Notes: generated by a model not told the origin, from the sequence alone. A stretch of 64,000 nucleotides of DNA from Taibaiella helva (GCF_003545695.1 NZ_QUZZ01000007.1:248001-312000), one strand, 5' to 3'; positions 33,715 to 43,418 are shown, numbered from the stretch's first letter. Program-made: numbers and translations.

Positions 33715-35706
33715 TTATCCTTTTGTATCCGTTCCCGGATTGATGTTATTTGTTATACCAGCGTTCATGTCTCCGGTGAATTCCAGGTAACAGCTGGTGC
33801 CTCCCGGCCCGCTTTCTACCGAGAAGGTGCCTTTGAGCCGGCCGATCCTTTCCCGGAGGCCCGCAAGGCCTGCACCGCTTTGCTGTACGTCGAAGCCGCG
33901 GCCATCGTCTTCGACGGAAACGCAGAGCAGATCGGGCGCATAGTTCAGCTGTACCAGGATATACCGCGCTGCGGCATGTTTCAGGGCGTTCTGGACCAGC
34001 TCCTGTACGATGCGGAACAAGGGCAGGGCATAGTCTATCGTTACCGGCGCATCCATGCCATACGCCCTGAATTCGATATCGGCGTCGGTACCATGGCTTA
34101 CCTTATTGCAGAAGTCGCCGATCATCCCGGGCAGGTCGTTGTTACCTGCCATTACCGGCATCAGGTTGTGCGCGGTCTGACGCAGGTCCTGCATGGCTTC
34201 CTCGAGGTAACGAAGGCTCCGCTTAATATCTTCCGGCTGCGGTGTGGGACGGCTGAGCGCCGTGCTCAGGTTGAGCTTTACGGCCAGCAGCTGGCTGGCA
34301 ACGCCATCGTGCAGCTCCTGTGCAATGCGGCCGCGCTCCTGCTCTTCGCCTTCTACCAGGGCCTTAAGCCGTACCAGCTCCATCTGTCCCTGCTGCGCTT
34401 TACGCCGGTGCCGGTAGCCTTTCCGTATGCTGAATAACAGTGCTGCCAGCAGCAGCGTGCAGCAGGCAATGCCCGCAATCCAGAAGTTCTTTTCCCTGAG
34501 TGATGCCTGCTGGCGGTTAAGGGAGAGCGATTGCTCAGCCAGCTGCTTGTCTTTTTCGGCTACCCTGGAACGCACTTCCAGTTGGTTGATGTTCTGTATC
34601 TTGGTTGCGCTGGTGATGCTGTCGTTGATGCTGCGTTCGATTTCCCGGTGCGCATAGGCCTGCTCCCATTTGCCCTGTGCCCCGAAAGCCCTGGCCAGGA
34701 GGCCGTTCGCATTGCCGATATATTGCGCCGCGCCTATCCGCTCTGCTATTGCCAGGGCCTCGCTGCCATACTGTACCGCCAGCGCGGGCTTATTCTTTTC
34801 CAGGTAAATATCACCCAGCAGGAGATAAGGGAATATCCGCGACATATAAGGATTGGTGTTGCCGGATAAGCTCAGAGCCTTGTCGAGGCTGGCAATGGCT
34901 TCATCATACTTTCCTTTTTTCCGGCCGATCTCTGCCATGCTCAAGTGAGCGACCTGTTCCACGAAAACGTTGTTGCGGGCGGAACTGAGCAATATTCCTT
35001 TGCGGAAAGCGGCTTCGGCCTGCTCCAGTTGCCCCAGCCCCGAATAGGCATTGCCGAAGTTGACATACAGCTGTGCGAGGTTGTTGGTATCCTTATGCGC
35101 TATAGCCAGGGCTTCTCCTTTCTTCAGATAATATATGCCTTTGTCCTGCTGCCCCAGGTATTGCAGCACGGAGCCTATAGAATTATAAATACTGATCTTT
35201 AAAGAAAACAAGCCACTATCGGCCGGTTGCTGCTGAAGCAGGTACAGTGCTCTGCAGCTGCAATCGATTGCCTTGTCATAATCGCCCTGGTATGAAGCAA
35301 GAATACCTCTTTGCTCGTACCATAAGGCCAGCAGCCGGTTGCTGCGGCCGGGCTCTGCGCTCCTGTAGCAATAGGGATAGCCCGCTCTGAAAAGGGAATC
35401 GCTTTCCCGGTAGGCGCCCCTGGTCATAGCATAGATCGCGTGTGCGATAAAGGCATTACCAATCCCGTATCCGAAACCTTTCGCCCTGCTGAGCAGCATC
35501 ATGCTGTCCACAATAGCCCTGGCGGAATCCATTCGCGTATACTCAAATTTCTGCGAGCGTTCGAGCTCACCGATAATATAGGCGCTGTCTTCCCCGCTTA
35601 CCTTGAGGCTGCCTGCCTCCCCGGACAAAAAGGACACCTGGGCGCCTGCCGGTAGCCCCGACAAGCCCGCCCAGATGATGATGAACAACCATCGCATATC
35701 CCGCAT
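33715..35706 (-). CDS. TPR-domain sensor histidine kinase
   Basis: A roughly 663-residue membrane kinase. A signal-like hydrophobic start is followed by a periplasmic region of tetratricopeptide repeats (about 60-380), a transmembrane helix (FWIAGIACCTLLLAALLF) and a HisKA_3 domain with the phosphoacceptor in IAQELHDGVASQLLA. The ATPase domain has VEDDGRGFDV and GLAGLRERIGRL. ATGs at 35718, 35706 and 35697 are all possible. It pairs with the NarL-type regulator at 33065. The layout matches Bacteroidota TPR-kinases that sense cell-envelope cues. Confidence 0.9.
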   Translation of the reverse strand: MRDMRWLFIIIWAGLSGLPAGAQVSFLSGEAGSLKVSGEDSAYIIGELERSQKFEYTRMDSARAIVDSMMLLSRAKGFGYGIGNAFIAHAIYAMTRGAYRESDSLFRAGYPYCYRSAEPGRSNRLLALWYEQRGILASYQGDYDKAIDCSCRALYLLQQQPADSGLFSLKISIYNSIGSVLQYLGQQDKGIYYLKKGEALAIAHKDTNNLAQLYVNFGNAYSGLGQLEQAEAAFRKGILLSSARNNVFVEQVAHLSMAEIGRKKGKYDEAIASLDKALSLSGNTNPYMSRIFPYLLLGDIYLEKNKPALAVQYGSEALAIAERIGAAQYIGNANGLLARAFGAQGKWEQAYAHREIERSINDSITSATKIQNINQLEVRSRVAEKDKQLAEQSLSLNRQQASLREKNFWIAGIACCTLLLAALLFSIRKGYRHRRKAQQGQMELVRLKALVEGEEQERGRIAQELHDGVASQLLAVKLNLSTALSRPTPQPEDIKRSLRYLEEAMQDLRQTAHNLMPVMAGNNDLPGMIGDFCNKVSHGTDADIEFRAYGMDAPVTIDYALPLFRIVQELVQNALKHAAARYILVQLNYAPDLLCVSVEDDGRGFDVQQSGAGLAGLRERIGRLKGTFSVESGPGGTSCYLEFTGDMNAGITNNINPGTDTKG

Positions 35707-35873
35707 ACCTGAAAACATGACGAATATAAGGTTTTGAAAAACGGTTAAGATACGTAGTAATACGGAGTTATGCTAGCGGCGGCACTTAGGGGTATGTACG
35801 GAGATTTCGGGAAGCTGCTGCAAGTATTTTTATCCTGTCCCGGGTGATCCGGATTGCTAATCCTCTAATGCAT

Positions 35874-37991
35874 ATGAAGAACCAATACTACTTTATCATT
35901 TTAATGTTGCTGCTCATGCCTGGATGGGTGCAGGCGCAGAAGGAGAACAATGTTTGGGCATTCGGCCACGGCGCCGGCCTCGATTTCAACGGCGGCGCCC
36001 CGGCACTGATCGGTACGGGTATGCAAACCGATGCGGGCTGCGCTTCTGTATCCGACCACAACGGCATGCTTCTCTTCTATACCAATGGCGATACCGTATG
36101 GGACAGGACCCATGCGCCGATGCTGAACGGTACCGGCCTGATTACCGCTTCCAACTTTCAGAATGTGGTGGTTGTCCCCTTTGTCAATGACACCAACCGG
36201 TATTATATCTTCCACCTGACCTGCACCGATACTGCCGGGTCGCTGTATTATTCTGTAGTGGACAGGACGCTGAACGGTGGTCTGGGCGGGATCGTTACCG
36301 GGCAAAAGAACCAGCTGCTATGGGATGGTAACGCCCGCGGAGGTTTGGGCAGCGGCATGACAACGGTGGCCGGCGACCATTGCAATATCTGGCTCATCAA
36401 TCATATTGCCGGTCTTCCGACCAATAACAATAACCGCTTCGTGGTTCATGAAATTGATGTGAATGGCATCGGCGCCAACCCGGTGATTTCCCAGTCGGGA
36501 GCCTATACCGGCTCCAGCGCTTACCTGGCCGGGGTGCTAAAGATCGCTCCTGACCGGCGAAAGCTGGCCAGCACTACCTTTACGATCGGTTCCTGGAACG
36601 GTGTAACGCAGGATTACTCTGCGCTGGAATGCTATGATTTTGATCCGGCTACCGGCGTCGTCAGTAACGCGGTGACGCTGGATTCTACCGGTGGGTTCTT
36701 TCTCAATGTACTCGGCGCCGGCTTTTCTCCTGACGGCTCCAAGCTGTACAGCACGACGCCTTTTCTCCCCTTGATGATATCCAACAGCGGTGGTGTATGG
36801 CAATTCGATCTCAGCCTGCCTACGATCGCGGCAATAAGAGCTTCAAAAACCGCAGTGGGCTTCGGTTCCTTTGGCAGCGATGTGGCGACGGGGCCCGATG
36901 GTAAAGTGTATGTGAGCCTGGGCTGGTCGTTTATGCCGGTGAATACGATCGACCGCATCGATGCGCCGGATGCGGCCGGGACAGCCTGCGGCTACAATGC
37001 GGGTCCGCTTTCACTACCGGCAAATACAACGATAACCGCCTCTTTTCCCAACCCGGTCGTGTACCCGATACAGGACACGCAATCCTTCCGGCACGATACC
37101 CTCATCTGCCCGGGAGCGCAGGTGCAGCTGCAGGCGCCGGGAGGCTTCTTTCGCTATTACTGGCAAGGCGAGCGCTCATACGATACCATGATGTCCGTTA
37201 CTGCGCCCGGCACCTATTGGGTTACTTATGAAAACCATTGCCGGCGGATCACCGATACTTTTCATGTCGGCCTGATCGTGCTGGACGCAGACCTGACTGA
37301 TACAGCACTATGTCCCGATGCTTTTCCTTTTACGCTGGATGCCGCGGCTGCCAATATTGTAGGAACGCAATACACCTGGCAGGACGGCAGCACAGGACCG
37401 GTCTTTTCTGCGCCCGGCCCGGGAAGCTACGCCGTAAGGATGCAATTTGAAGGATGCTATGCTGCCGATACGGTCGAGATAGAAGAGAAACCGGTCCCTG
37501 TCTTTAGCCTGGGCGCGGATACGGCTATCTGTGCCGATCAGCCGCTCCTGTTGCGATCACCCTTTGCCGCAGATGCGTACCTGTGGCAGGATGGCAGCAC
37601 GGAAGCTGGCCTTTCCGCTTCATCGGAAGGTACCTACTGGCTGGCGGCGACAGTGGACGGCTGCACCGGCAGCGATAGTATCCGGGTTGCGGTCAATAAT
37701 TGCGACTGCAAGGCCTTTGTACCTAATGCCTTTTCTCCCAATGGCGACGGACGCAACGATGTTTACTTACCCCTCGTCGTTTGTGGTACCTATGTCGTTA
37801 AATACGAGCTCAGCATCTATAACCGCTGGGGTCAGCGTATATTCTACAGCCATGATGCCGGCAAAGGATGGGACGGTACGTACAACGGACAAATGGCTGA
37901 TGCCGGCGTTTACTTTTTTACCCTTCAATATGGAGCGGATCAGCACAGGGATCGCTTTCTGAAGAAAGGTGAGCTGACGCTGCTACGGTAG
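35874..37991 (+). CDS. Exported protein with type B T9SS (gliding-type) C-terminus
   Basis: A 705-residue secreted protein. A signal peptide ends in VQA (about residue 21). The body (about 25-430) looks like a beta-propeller, with repeats such as HEIDVNGIGANP and LECYDFDPATGVVS. Ig-like or PKD-like units follow (TLDAAAANIVGTQYTWQDG). The last 90 residues fit the gliding-motility-associated C-terminal domain (FVPNAFSPNGDGRNDVY, LSIYNRWGQRIFYS, WDGTYNGQ, ending KGELTLLR), which is the type B sorting signal for type IX secretion. ATG 35874 is used since the signal peptide starts there. Confidence 0.9.
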   Translation: MKNQYYFIILMLLLMPGWVQAQKENNVWAFGHGAGLDFNGGAPALIGTGMQTDAGCASVSDHNGMLLFYTNGDTVWDRTHAPMLNGTGLITASNFQNVVVVPFVNDTNRYYIFHLTCTDTAGSLYYSVVDRTLNGGLGGIVTGQKNQLLWDGNARGGLGSGMTTVAGDHCNIWLINHIAGLPTNNNNRFVVHEIDVNGIGANPVISQSGAYTGSSAYLAGVLKIAPDRRKLASTTFTIGSWNGVTQDYSALECYDFDPATGVVSNAVTLDSTGGFFLNVLGAGFSPDGSKLYSTTPFLPLMISNSGGVWQFDLSLPTIAAIRASKTAVGFGSFGSDVATGPDGKVYVSLGWSFMPVNTIDRIDAPDAAGTACGYNAGPLSLPANTTITASFPNPVVYPIQDTQSFRHDTLICPGAQVQLQAPGGFFRYYWQGERSYDTMMSVTAPGTYWVTYENHCRRITDTFHVGLIVLDADLTDTALCPDAFPFTLDAAAANIVGTQYTWQDGSTGPVFSAPGPGSYAVRMQFEGCYAADTVEIEEKPVPVFSLGADTAICADQPLLLRSPFAADAYLWQDGSTEAGLSASSEGTYWLAATVDGCTGSDSIRVAVNNCDCKAFVPNAFSPNGDGRNDVYLPLVVCGTYVVKYELSIYNRWGQRIFYSHDAGKGWDGTYNGQMADAGVYFFTLQYGADQHRDRFLKKGELTLLR

Positions 37992-38033
37992 CTCCGGGAA
38001 TAGGGCGGCTGTAGTCGAAAATTGCCCCGAAAA

Positions 38034-38063
38034 TTGGCTGCATTGTTTTTTTTGTTACCTTTG
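38034..38063 (+). promoter_or_regulatory. Promoter of tRNA-Arg
   Basis: TTG at 38034-38036 and TACCTTTG at 38056-38063 are 19 bases apart, the Bacteroidota consensus TTG-N19-TAnnTTTG. The tRNA begins 15 bases after the -7 element. The tRNA-Leu promoter has the same layout and the same TACCTTTG. Confidence 0.85.
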
Positions 38064-38077
38064 CGGCCGTTCAGTAG

Positions 38078-38151
<74 letters not shown>

Positions 38152-38170
38152 CAGCGTTGTATACTCCTTT

Positions 38171-38195
38171 AAAACCCGCCACCAGAGCGGGTTTT
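38171..38195 (+). terminator. Terminator after tRNA-Arg
   Basis: AAAACCCGC pairs with GCGGGTTTT over 9 bases around a 7-base loop, and a T-rich stretch (TTTTGTTGTTTTT) follows. It lies 20 bases after the tRNA 3' end. Confidence 0.85.
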
Positions 38196-38632
38196 GTTGT
38201 TTTTAGTACTTTTAGCAATTTGACAAGTCGCTCGTTATGACTCTATTGAGGTTCGAATCTAATTTAGTCGCAACGTTCGCACTTCCCGATTTAAAAGAAA
38301 AGTTCTTACTCATTACACAACAATGGAATAAAATTCAAATTGTAGGATAGCGATAGCTTTTTGAATTGCTAACGCAAAGAACTTTGGATAAGAATTCAAG
38401 TCTTATATCAGTTTGAACAAACAATAGCTTAAATTTGACACATTTATTGTTTTTGGCTCTGAATCTACATTTAATCTTATTTTGATTCGAAAAAGACGAT
38501 AACCAAGCAGTGAATCGTTCCCGCGAGGCGCCCTTCCCATGTTTCTAACTAAAGCTAAAAGAAAGGTGTAGTAGAACAAAAATGATTGTAAAGAGGGGAT
38601 ATAGATTTGTTCGGAACCCCGATAGCGGTCTT

Positions 38633-38669
38633 ATCATAAAGCCTTCCATCATGTGGAAGGCTTTATGAT
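38633..38669 (-). terminator. Long perfect hairpin downstream of the SnoaL-like gene
   Basis: ATCATAAAGCCTTCCA and TGGAAGGCTTTATGAT form a perfect 16-bp stem around TCATG. It lies 62 bases beyond the stop of the minus-strand gene at 38731-39090 and would end its transcription. It could also be a footprint of a mobile element. Confidence 0.7.
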
Positions 38670-38730
38670 AAAGATGATTAAGAATGTTCTTTAGCCGGCA
38701 ACGCTATGTGCCGGAAAACCGGCCGGGACG

Positions 38731-39090
38731 CTACATGAAGAATTGCTCGGCAATAATTTTACCGTCCTTCACGGTGTACACGCAAAGTTCTTCCATTTTT
38801 TCGCGCTCCCTGCCTTTCATTTTAATATCCATCGTGAGGACAAAAGAGAAGGCATTGCCGGCGACCAGGGGGGCAGAGACGGTAGTGCCGTGCCTGGATT
38901 CCACCATAGCGCTGAACTTCTTGTCCTTTTCCTTTAATGCCTTTAGGCCCCTGGTCTCCTTATCAAAGCCGGGCGTTTCGAAAGGCTCGATACTAACGGC
39001 ATCATCAGCATACAGCTCTGCCTGCGCCTGGCTGAATTCATCTTTGCGGCAATAGTCGGCGAGCCGGTCGGCAATTTGTGCTACAGTCAT
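38731..39090 (-). CDS. SnoaL-like / NTF2-family protein
   Basis: A 119-residue protein of the NTF2-like fold. It has the helix QIADRLADYCRKDEFSQAQAELY, a strand DAVSIEPFETPGF and the closing strands EKMEELCVYTVKDGKI. Members bind or isomerise small hydrophobic molecules; the substrate is unknown. I start at the ATG at 39090 (MTVAQIAD) since the codons before it do not fit. A strong hairpin follows. Confidence 0.82.
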   Translation of the reverse strand: MTVAQIADRLADYCRKDEFSQAQAELYADDAVSIEPFETPGFDKETRGLKALKEKDKKFSAMVESRHGTTVSAPLVAGNAFSFVLTMDIKMKGREREKMEELCVYTVKDGKIIAEQFFM

Positions 39091-39164
39091 GGTTCTCGTT
39101 TTTTTATGAACAATCAAATTATTAACGTATAGCTTTATGTGCTTTCCTTTTTCAGGCTCCCATC

Positions 39165-39866
39165 CTAACGGTTAGCCTTAGCGCGCCTGGCAGCTGAGAA
39201 CCGGGCGATCCTTTCTTCCTGTTCCGATGCCAGCCGGGCTGCTTTATCGGGGCCGAGCACTTCTGTCAGCAGCTCGTCGATCGTTTTGTTCCTGGAACCG
39301 GCCAGCAAGGCCTGGTGTTTTTGCTCTGTATCCTTAAGGATATTAATGACGACCTGTTTGTCTTTATGCTCTATGCCCTCATACAGCAGCAGCGTGGGCT
39401 TATGCAAAAGCTGGTAGAGCCTGAACAGGAATTTTTCGCCCGCCTTTGTGATCCGTACCAGCTTAGCCCGCTTATCCCCCGGATCCACCCGTTCCGTTAC
39501 ATATCCCAGCTCCTTCAACCGGTTAATAACATCAATGCCCGTGGTTTGTTCTGAGAAATTATATTGGATGATCTGTGTTTTTCTGGCCTCTTTTAAATGG
39601 TAGATGGCGTTTAAAAAGTAGAACCATTCCAGCTCAAAGCCGGGTATATCCAGCAAAGCCATCCTGGAATAAGCCGTTTGCATGCTGGCAAGCCGCCCGA
39701 TCAGCTTGGCAAATACAGTATCCAGGTCGGGCGGCGTAAGTCCGCTGAATAGTTCGCCGTTGCTTTCCCTGGCCAGGAAATGCATGCAGAATTCTGTCGC
39801 GGAAGGCGCTGTATGTTTTTGTGCATAGGCTTCCCAGGCTGAGATTAATTTTACAAGTTCACTCAT
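39165..39866 (-). CDS. MarR-family transcriptional regulator
   Basis: A 233-residue regulator. The winged helix is spanned by residues about 75-150 (FSEQTTGIDVINRLKELGYV, TERVDPGDKRAKLVRITKAGE), typical for MarR, with helical dimerisation regions around it and an extra helical C-terminal tail. It faces a divergent small membrane protein across 155 bases, which includes AT-rich sequence suited to an operator. Probably local repressor; ligand unknown. Confidence 0.87.
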   Translation of the reverse strand: MSELVKLISAWEAYAQKHTAPSATEFCMHFLARESNGELFSGLTPPDLDTVFAKLIGRLASMQTAYSRMALLDIPGFELEWFYFLNAIYHLKEARKTQIIQYNFSEQTTGIDVINRLKELGYVTERVDPGDKRAKLVRITKAGEKFLFRLYQLLHKPTLLLYEGIEHKDKQVVINILKDTEQKHQALLAGSRNKTIDELLTEVLGPDKAARLASEQEERIARFSAARRAKANR

Positions 39867-40021
39867 GATTTTTATGCCGAATCCGATATAAATATAGGAT
39901 AAATTGGAGTAGAATGTTTCTGTTTTCCCTTTTTTACTTACTTTTACATCGAAATTGATGTTTTATATAACACAAAAAGACGGAAACGATATTTAATTAT
40001 CGGTCGGGATTTAACTTAAAA

Positions 40022-40534
40022 ATGGATAAAATGAATAACCTGACAGCGAGTTACCTCACAAGAGCCGAATTATCGGTATTGATCACCACGCTTATGTATT
40101 TCCTCATGAACGGGGCGCAGGTATTTGAAACCCTGGTATTTGTTCCCAGGTGGACAAACGCCCCTCCATCTAATTTCAATCTCCTGCTGGACGGGCACGG
40201 CGCCAGTCTGAAAAACTTCTGGATCGTTTTCCATTCCCTGCACGAGATCACTTTTATCCTGGCCATTATTTTTTGCTGGAAAATTGACTTTGCCCGGAAT
40301 AGCCTGCTGATCCTGTTTGTCATACACTTCGCCGTAAGGGTCTGGACCCTGGCCTATTTTGCCCCTAACATTATCCATTTTCAGAAAATTGCCGGAACAC
40401 CTTCCCTGTCAGACGAGCTGGTCCGGAGAACAACGCTCTGGCAAACGCTGAATTACGTACGGGTAGGCATTTTTATAGCAGTTTCACTGGGGCTTATTCC
40501 TTTAGCATTGAAGCTGTTCCAATTACGGAAATAA
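40022..40534 (+). CDS. Small multi-pass membrane protein
   Basis: A 170-residue inner-membrane protein with four predicted transmembrane helices (about 15-35, 65-85, 90-110 and 135-160). It has no known catalytic motif. It lies divergent from a MarR regulator that is likely to control it. Its layout resembles the DUF1772-type membrane proteins, but the match is loose. ATG 40022 or 40031 could start it. Confidence 0.72.
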   Translation: MDKMNNLTASYLTRAELSVLITTLMYFLMNGAQVFETLVFVPRWTNAPPSNFNLLLDGHGASLKNFWIVFHSLHEITFILAIIFCWKIDFARNSLLILFVIHFAVRVWTLAYFAPNIIHFQKIAGTPSLSDELVRRTTLWQTLNYVRVGIFIAVSLGLIPLALKLFQLRK

Positions 40535-40568
40535 ATACCCGGTCTTCCCGCTCCGGCCGACAGGCAGA

Positions 40569-40597
40569 GGATAACCCGCTCCCCGAGCGGGTTATCC
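40569..40597 (+). terminator. Terminator after the small membrane protein
   Basis: GGATAACCCGCTC and GAGCGGGTTATCC form a perfect 13-bp stem with loop CCC, 35 bases after the stop codon at 40534. A T-run is absent, but stem strength and place support a terminator. Confidence 0.75.
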
Positions 40598-40721
40598 CGT
40601 TTGACATGGGTTACAAGATACCCGAGGCAATAACTTCGGCCTTTTCCCCGCTTATCCGGATTATTCTGTACTTTCATTAAAACAACAGGCGTCTCCTTAG
40701 CTAAACCCAACCTTATCAGAA

Positions 40722-41891
40722 TTGATGCTTCACCTCGCAGGGATAATCATCTCCGTATTTCTTGCTTTGCTGCTTTTTACAAAAAAAGGGAAATCGAAGG
40801 CCGATCTTATATTGGCCATATGGCTGGTGCTGATCGCCTGTCACTTATCGGCCTATTACCTGCTGATTTCCGGAGCCTATGCAGCGTTCCCTTATTTCCT
40901 GGGCCTTGAAATTCCCATGCCGCTGCTGCACGGTCCCTTTTTATTCTTATATGTGGCCGTATTGACCGGACAGAAGAGCCGAAGGCTACCGGTATTCCTT
41001 CATTTTATTCCTGCAGCGGTAGCCTACCTCTTGCTGGCGGGGTTCTACGGATTGCCGCTTGCGCAAAAGGTCTATGTTTACGAGCATCAGGGGCTGGGTT
41101 ATGAAAAGCTTACAGCGATGATCCGTTTGCCTATAGTACCTTCAGGCTTGCTTTATGTGGGCTGGTCGCTGGTCTTATTGAAGCAGCACCGCAACAATAT
41201 TGCAAAGCAATTTTCCTATTCGGAGAAGATCAGCCTGAGCTGGTTGGTTTACCTTACATTGGGCATGGCCGCGATCTGGTTGTCAGTGATGTTCGGAGGC
41301 GATATCACGACGTTTATCCTGGTCGATCTGTTTGTTTTGTTTATCGGCTACTTCGGTATCAGGCAAACCGGCATCTTCAGCAACCGGGTGACGGATCGCT
41401 CTGTAACCGCTATTGATGCGGAGCTGCAGGAAAGCCCGGAGGCAGCACATACTTCCATCGCCGGCAACCCGGCCCCGGAGGGCGAAAAAAACAAATACAG
41501 GAAGACGCTCATAGGCGATGAGCTGATGTCGAAGATCCATGGAAACCTCGTGCTGCTGATGCAAACGGAAAAATGCTTTAAAGATCCGGAACTGAACCTG
41601 GATGAGCTGGCTGCCCGCCTGGATGTGAGCAGCAATATCTTGTCCCAGGTAATTAATTCCGTGGAGCAGCGTAATTTTTACGATTATATCAACGACCTCC
41701 GTATTACAGAATTTAAGCGGATCGCTGTTCTGCCCGAAAACAATAAATTCACGCTTCTTTCCCTGGCTTTTGAAGCAGGGTTCAATTCCAAGACGACCTT
41801 CAACCGGAATTTCAGGAAAGCAACCGGCTTGTCTCCCCGGGAATTCTGTCAGCAGGAAAAGATACGTCCGCACGGCCAGGAGTCACTTTAG
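40722..41891 (+). CDS. AraC-type regulator with membrane N-terminus
   Basis: A 389-residue membrane-bound regulator. About seven transmembrane helices occupy residues 1-225, followed by a linker and an AraC helix-turn-helix domain at about 290-380 (LAARLDVSSNILSQVINS, LRITEFKRIAVLPE, AFEAGFNSKTTFNRNFRKATG). This is the common Bacteroidota membrane-AraC type that may sense small ligands directly. The first helices match the 5TM/7TM extracytoplasmic-sensor family loosely. It is divergent from nothing nearby and precedes the DUF2306 gene by 150 bases. Confidence 0.88.
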   Translation: MMLHLAGIIISVFLALLLFTKKGKSKADLILAIWLVLIACHLSAYYLLISGAYAAFPYFLGLEIPMPLLHGPFLFLYVAVLTGQKSRRLPVFLHFIPAAVAYLLLAGFYGLPLAQKVYVYEHQGLGYEKLTAMIRLPIVPSGLLYVGWSLVLLKQHRNNIAKQFSYSEKISLSWLVYLTLGMAAIWLSVMFGGDITTFILVDLFVLFIGYFGIRQTGIFSNRVTDRSVTAIDAELQESPEAAHTSIAGNPAPEGEKNKYRKTLIGDELMSKIHGNLVLLMQTEKCFKDPELNLDELAARLDVSSNILSQVINSVEQRNFYDYINDLRITEFKRIAVLPENNKFTLLSLAFEAGFNSKTTFNRNFRKATGLSPREFCQQEKIRPHGQESL

Positions 41892-42045
41892 ATAGACCGT
41901 ATCTCTGTCTGTACTTATGTGGGGGCCGGCGCTTCCAGGCAGACAATAAGGCCCATCCTACCCTTTGAACCTTTCAAAAAGGGTTCATCGGGCCGTTTGG
42001 AATGTTTTTAAGGCCTGTAGCAGGTTCCTTTGCATTCAAAAAACG

Positions 42046-42644
42046 ATGGCAAGAAAAATGTTATGGGTCCTGCTGGCGATACTGTCGGTAATGATAGGGC
42101 TTTATCCCAGCCTGTTCTTTATGGGTGAAAAGAGGGTGGGCATATTGAAGCTCAAGCCCGCCGAACTTTTTTGAATCCCTTCTGGCAAACGAGCTTTTAC
42201 ATACACATCGCCCTCGGCGGGCTCGCTTTGCTGACCGGCTGGATCCAGTTCAGCCCGAAGATCAGGAACCGGTATACCGCATTCCATCGTACCGTAGGCA
42301 AGGTATATGTCATAGCTGTTCTGCTTAGCGCGCTTGCCGGATTTTTCATCGCCTTTTATGCGAGCGGGGGGCCTGCAGCTGCTTTAGGATTTATGAGCCT
42401 GGACATTGTCTGGTTTTATACCACTTTAATGGCTTACATCAGCATCAGGAAGGGACATATAATACAGCATCGCAACATGATGATCTATAGCTATGCTTCC
42501 TGTTTCGCCGCTGTTACCCTCAGGTTATGGATGCCCGCACTGGTTGCGCTGACCGGTAATTTTCAGACAGCTTATGTTATTGTCGCGTGGTGGTGCTGGC
42601 TGCCCAACCTGGCGATAGCGCATTTGCTGACGCGGAAGGAATAG
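42046..42644 (+). pseudogene. DUF2306 membrane protein, frame-disrupted at a T-run
   Basis: Two adjoining frames together spell a DUF2306-type membrane protein of about 199 residues. Part one (42046-42174) has MARKMLWVLLAILSVMIG and ends AELF-stop. Part two continues NPFWQTSFYIHIALGG and has further membrane segments to 42644. The junction is GAACTTTTTTGA: a run of six T, with TGA as the stop of part one. A -1 slip on T-TTT-TTG would join the two as AELFLNPFW. So it is a frameshift mutation, a sequencing error or programmed frameshifting. The two parts overlap by four bases, with a TTG at 42171. Confidence 0.8.
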
Positions 42645-42951
42645 CTCCGGCCGGAGATTCAGGGGGCCTGCCCCGGAAAGGGTCATGCCCGATACCCGCT
42701 GCGGCAGATTGTTGGTAGCCGTGTAGCTGTTGCCGGGAAATAAAACTCTTTTTGTATTTTGTCCTGGTAATTAGACGGAGCCTAAAAGGATAAGATAAGT
42801 ATTATTATTTTGCAGATGCTGCTCATGGGAATGGGTTTTATAAGAAATTAGGAGCAGGGAAGAAGGCGACCGGCATACAATAGACGACAACAGGAGCTTG
42901 CCTTTAGGCGGGTGCAGAATATTTTCTGAAGTCAATAACCATTAAAAGATC
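42645..42951. other. Intergenic region before GNAT gene
   Basis: I see no gene, repeat or strong hairpin in these 307 bases. It must hold the promoter of the acetyltransferase at 42952, but no clear TAnnTTTG element could be set in place with confidence. Confidence 0.4.
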
Positions 42952-43404
42952 ATGATCACTTATTTGAGGGTAAATGCGGAGCATGCCGGTTTCCGGGAGC
43001 TGGTCCATGAGCTGGACGCTTTCCTGGCCGTCATTAACGGGACCGGTAATGATTTTTTCAGCCGGCTCAATCATATCGAACCGCTGAAACAGGTTGTCGT
43101 TGCCTGCGAGGGTGGCCGGGCCATAGGTTGCGGGGCGATCAAAGCCTATGATGAGGAAACGATGGAGGTAAAGCGGATGTTTGTGCGGCCGGGAAAAAGA
43201 GGGCAGGGAATTGCAGCCGGCGTCCTGGAGGAGCTCGAGCGCTGGTCGCTGGAGCTGGGCTATGGCCGCTGTATCCTCGAAACGGCAGGCGCCCTTACCG
43301 ATGCGATCCGGCTTTATACCCGGAACCATTACCGGGCCATACCCAATTACGGGCCCTATGAAGATGTAGCGACCAGCGTCTGCTTTGAAAAAAGACTGGT
43401 TTGA
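42952..43404 (+). CDS. GNAT family N-acetyltransferase
   Basis: A 150-residue acetyltransferase. The acetyl-CoA motif is RPGKRGQGIAAGVL (R-x-x-G-x-G/A), preceded by EVKRMFV and followed by GYGRCILETAG and the closing Y-x-R-N-HY-R-AIPNYGPY. That last block is typical of the small-molecule or peptide acetyltransferases, such as YjgM-like enzymes. The target is unknown. It converges with the MarR-GNAT fusion gene, whose stop is 15 bases after its own. Confidence 0.9.
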   Translation: MITYLRVNAEHAGFRELVHELDAFLAVINGTGNDFFSRLNHIEPLKQVVVACEGGRAIGCGAIKAYDEETMEVKRMFVRPGKRGQGIAAGVLEELERWSLELGYGRCILETAGALTDAIRLYTRNHYRAIPNYGPYEDVATSVCFEKRLV

Positions 43405-43418
43405 TCCATTTCCCGGAA

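Larger units (their letters stand above)
38152..38730. other. AT-rich gap with tRNA-like remnant and hairpins
   Basis: No gene is supported here. Two hairpins stand out: AAAACCCGC/GCGGGTTTT at 38171-38195, a terminator for tRNA-Arg, and a 16-bp perfect stem at 38633-38669. A T-arm-like sequence GAGGTTCGAATCTAAT at 38248-38263 repeats the tRNA-Arg T-loop. The DNA is clearly AT-richer than the flanks. A minus-strand frame near 38400-38570 reads partly as protein (NDSLLGYRLFRIKIR), but it is short and unassigned. Confidence 0.6.

Noticed and set aside
38400-38570. Minus-strand frame MGRAPRGNDSLLGYRLF
   Set aside because: 46 codons in AT-rich scar DNA, with no family and no start signal; more likely a relic or chance.
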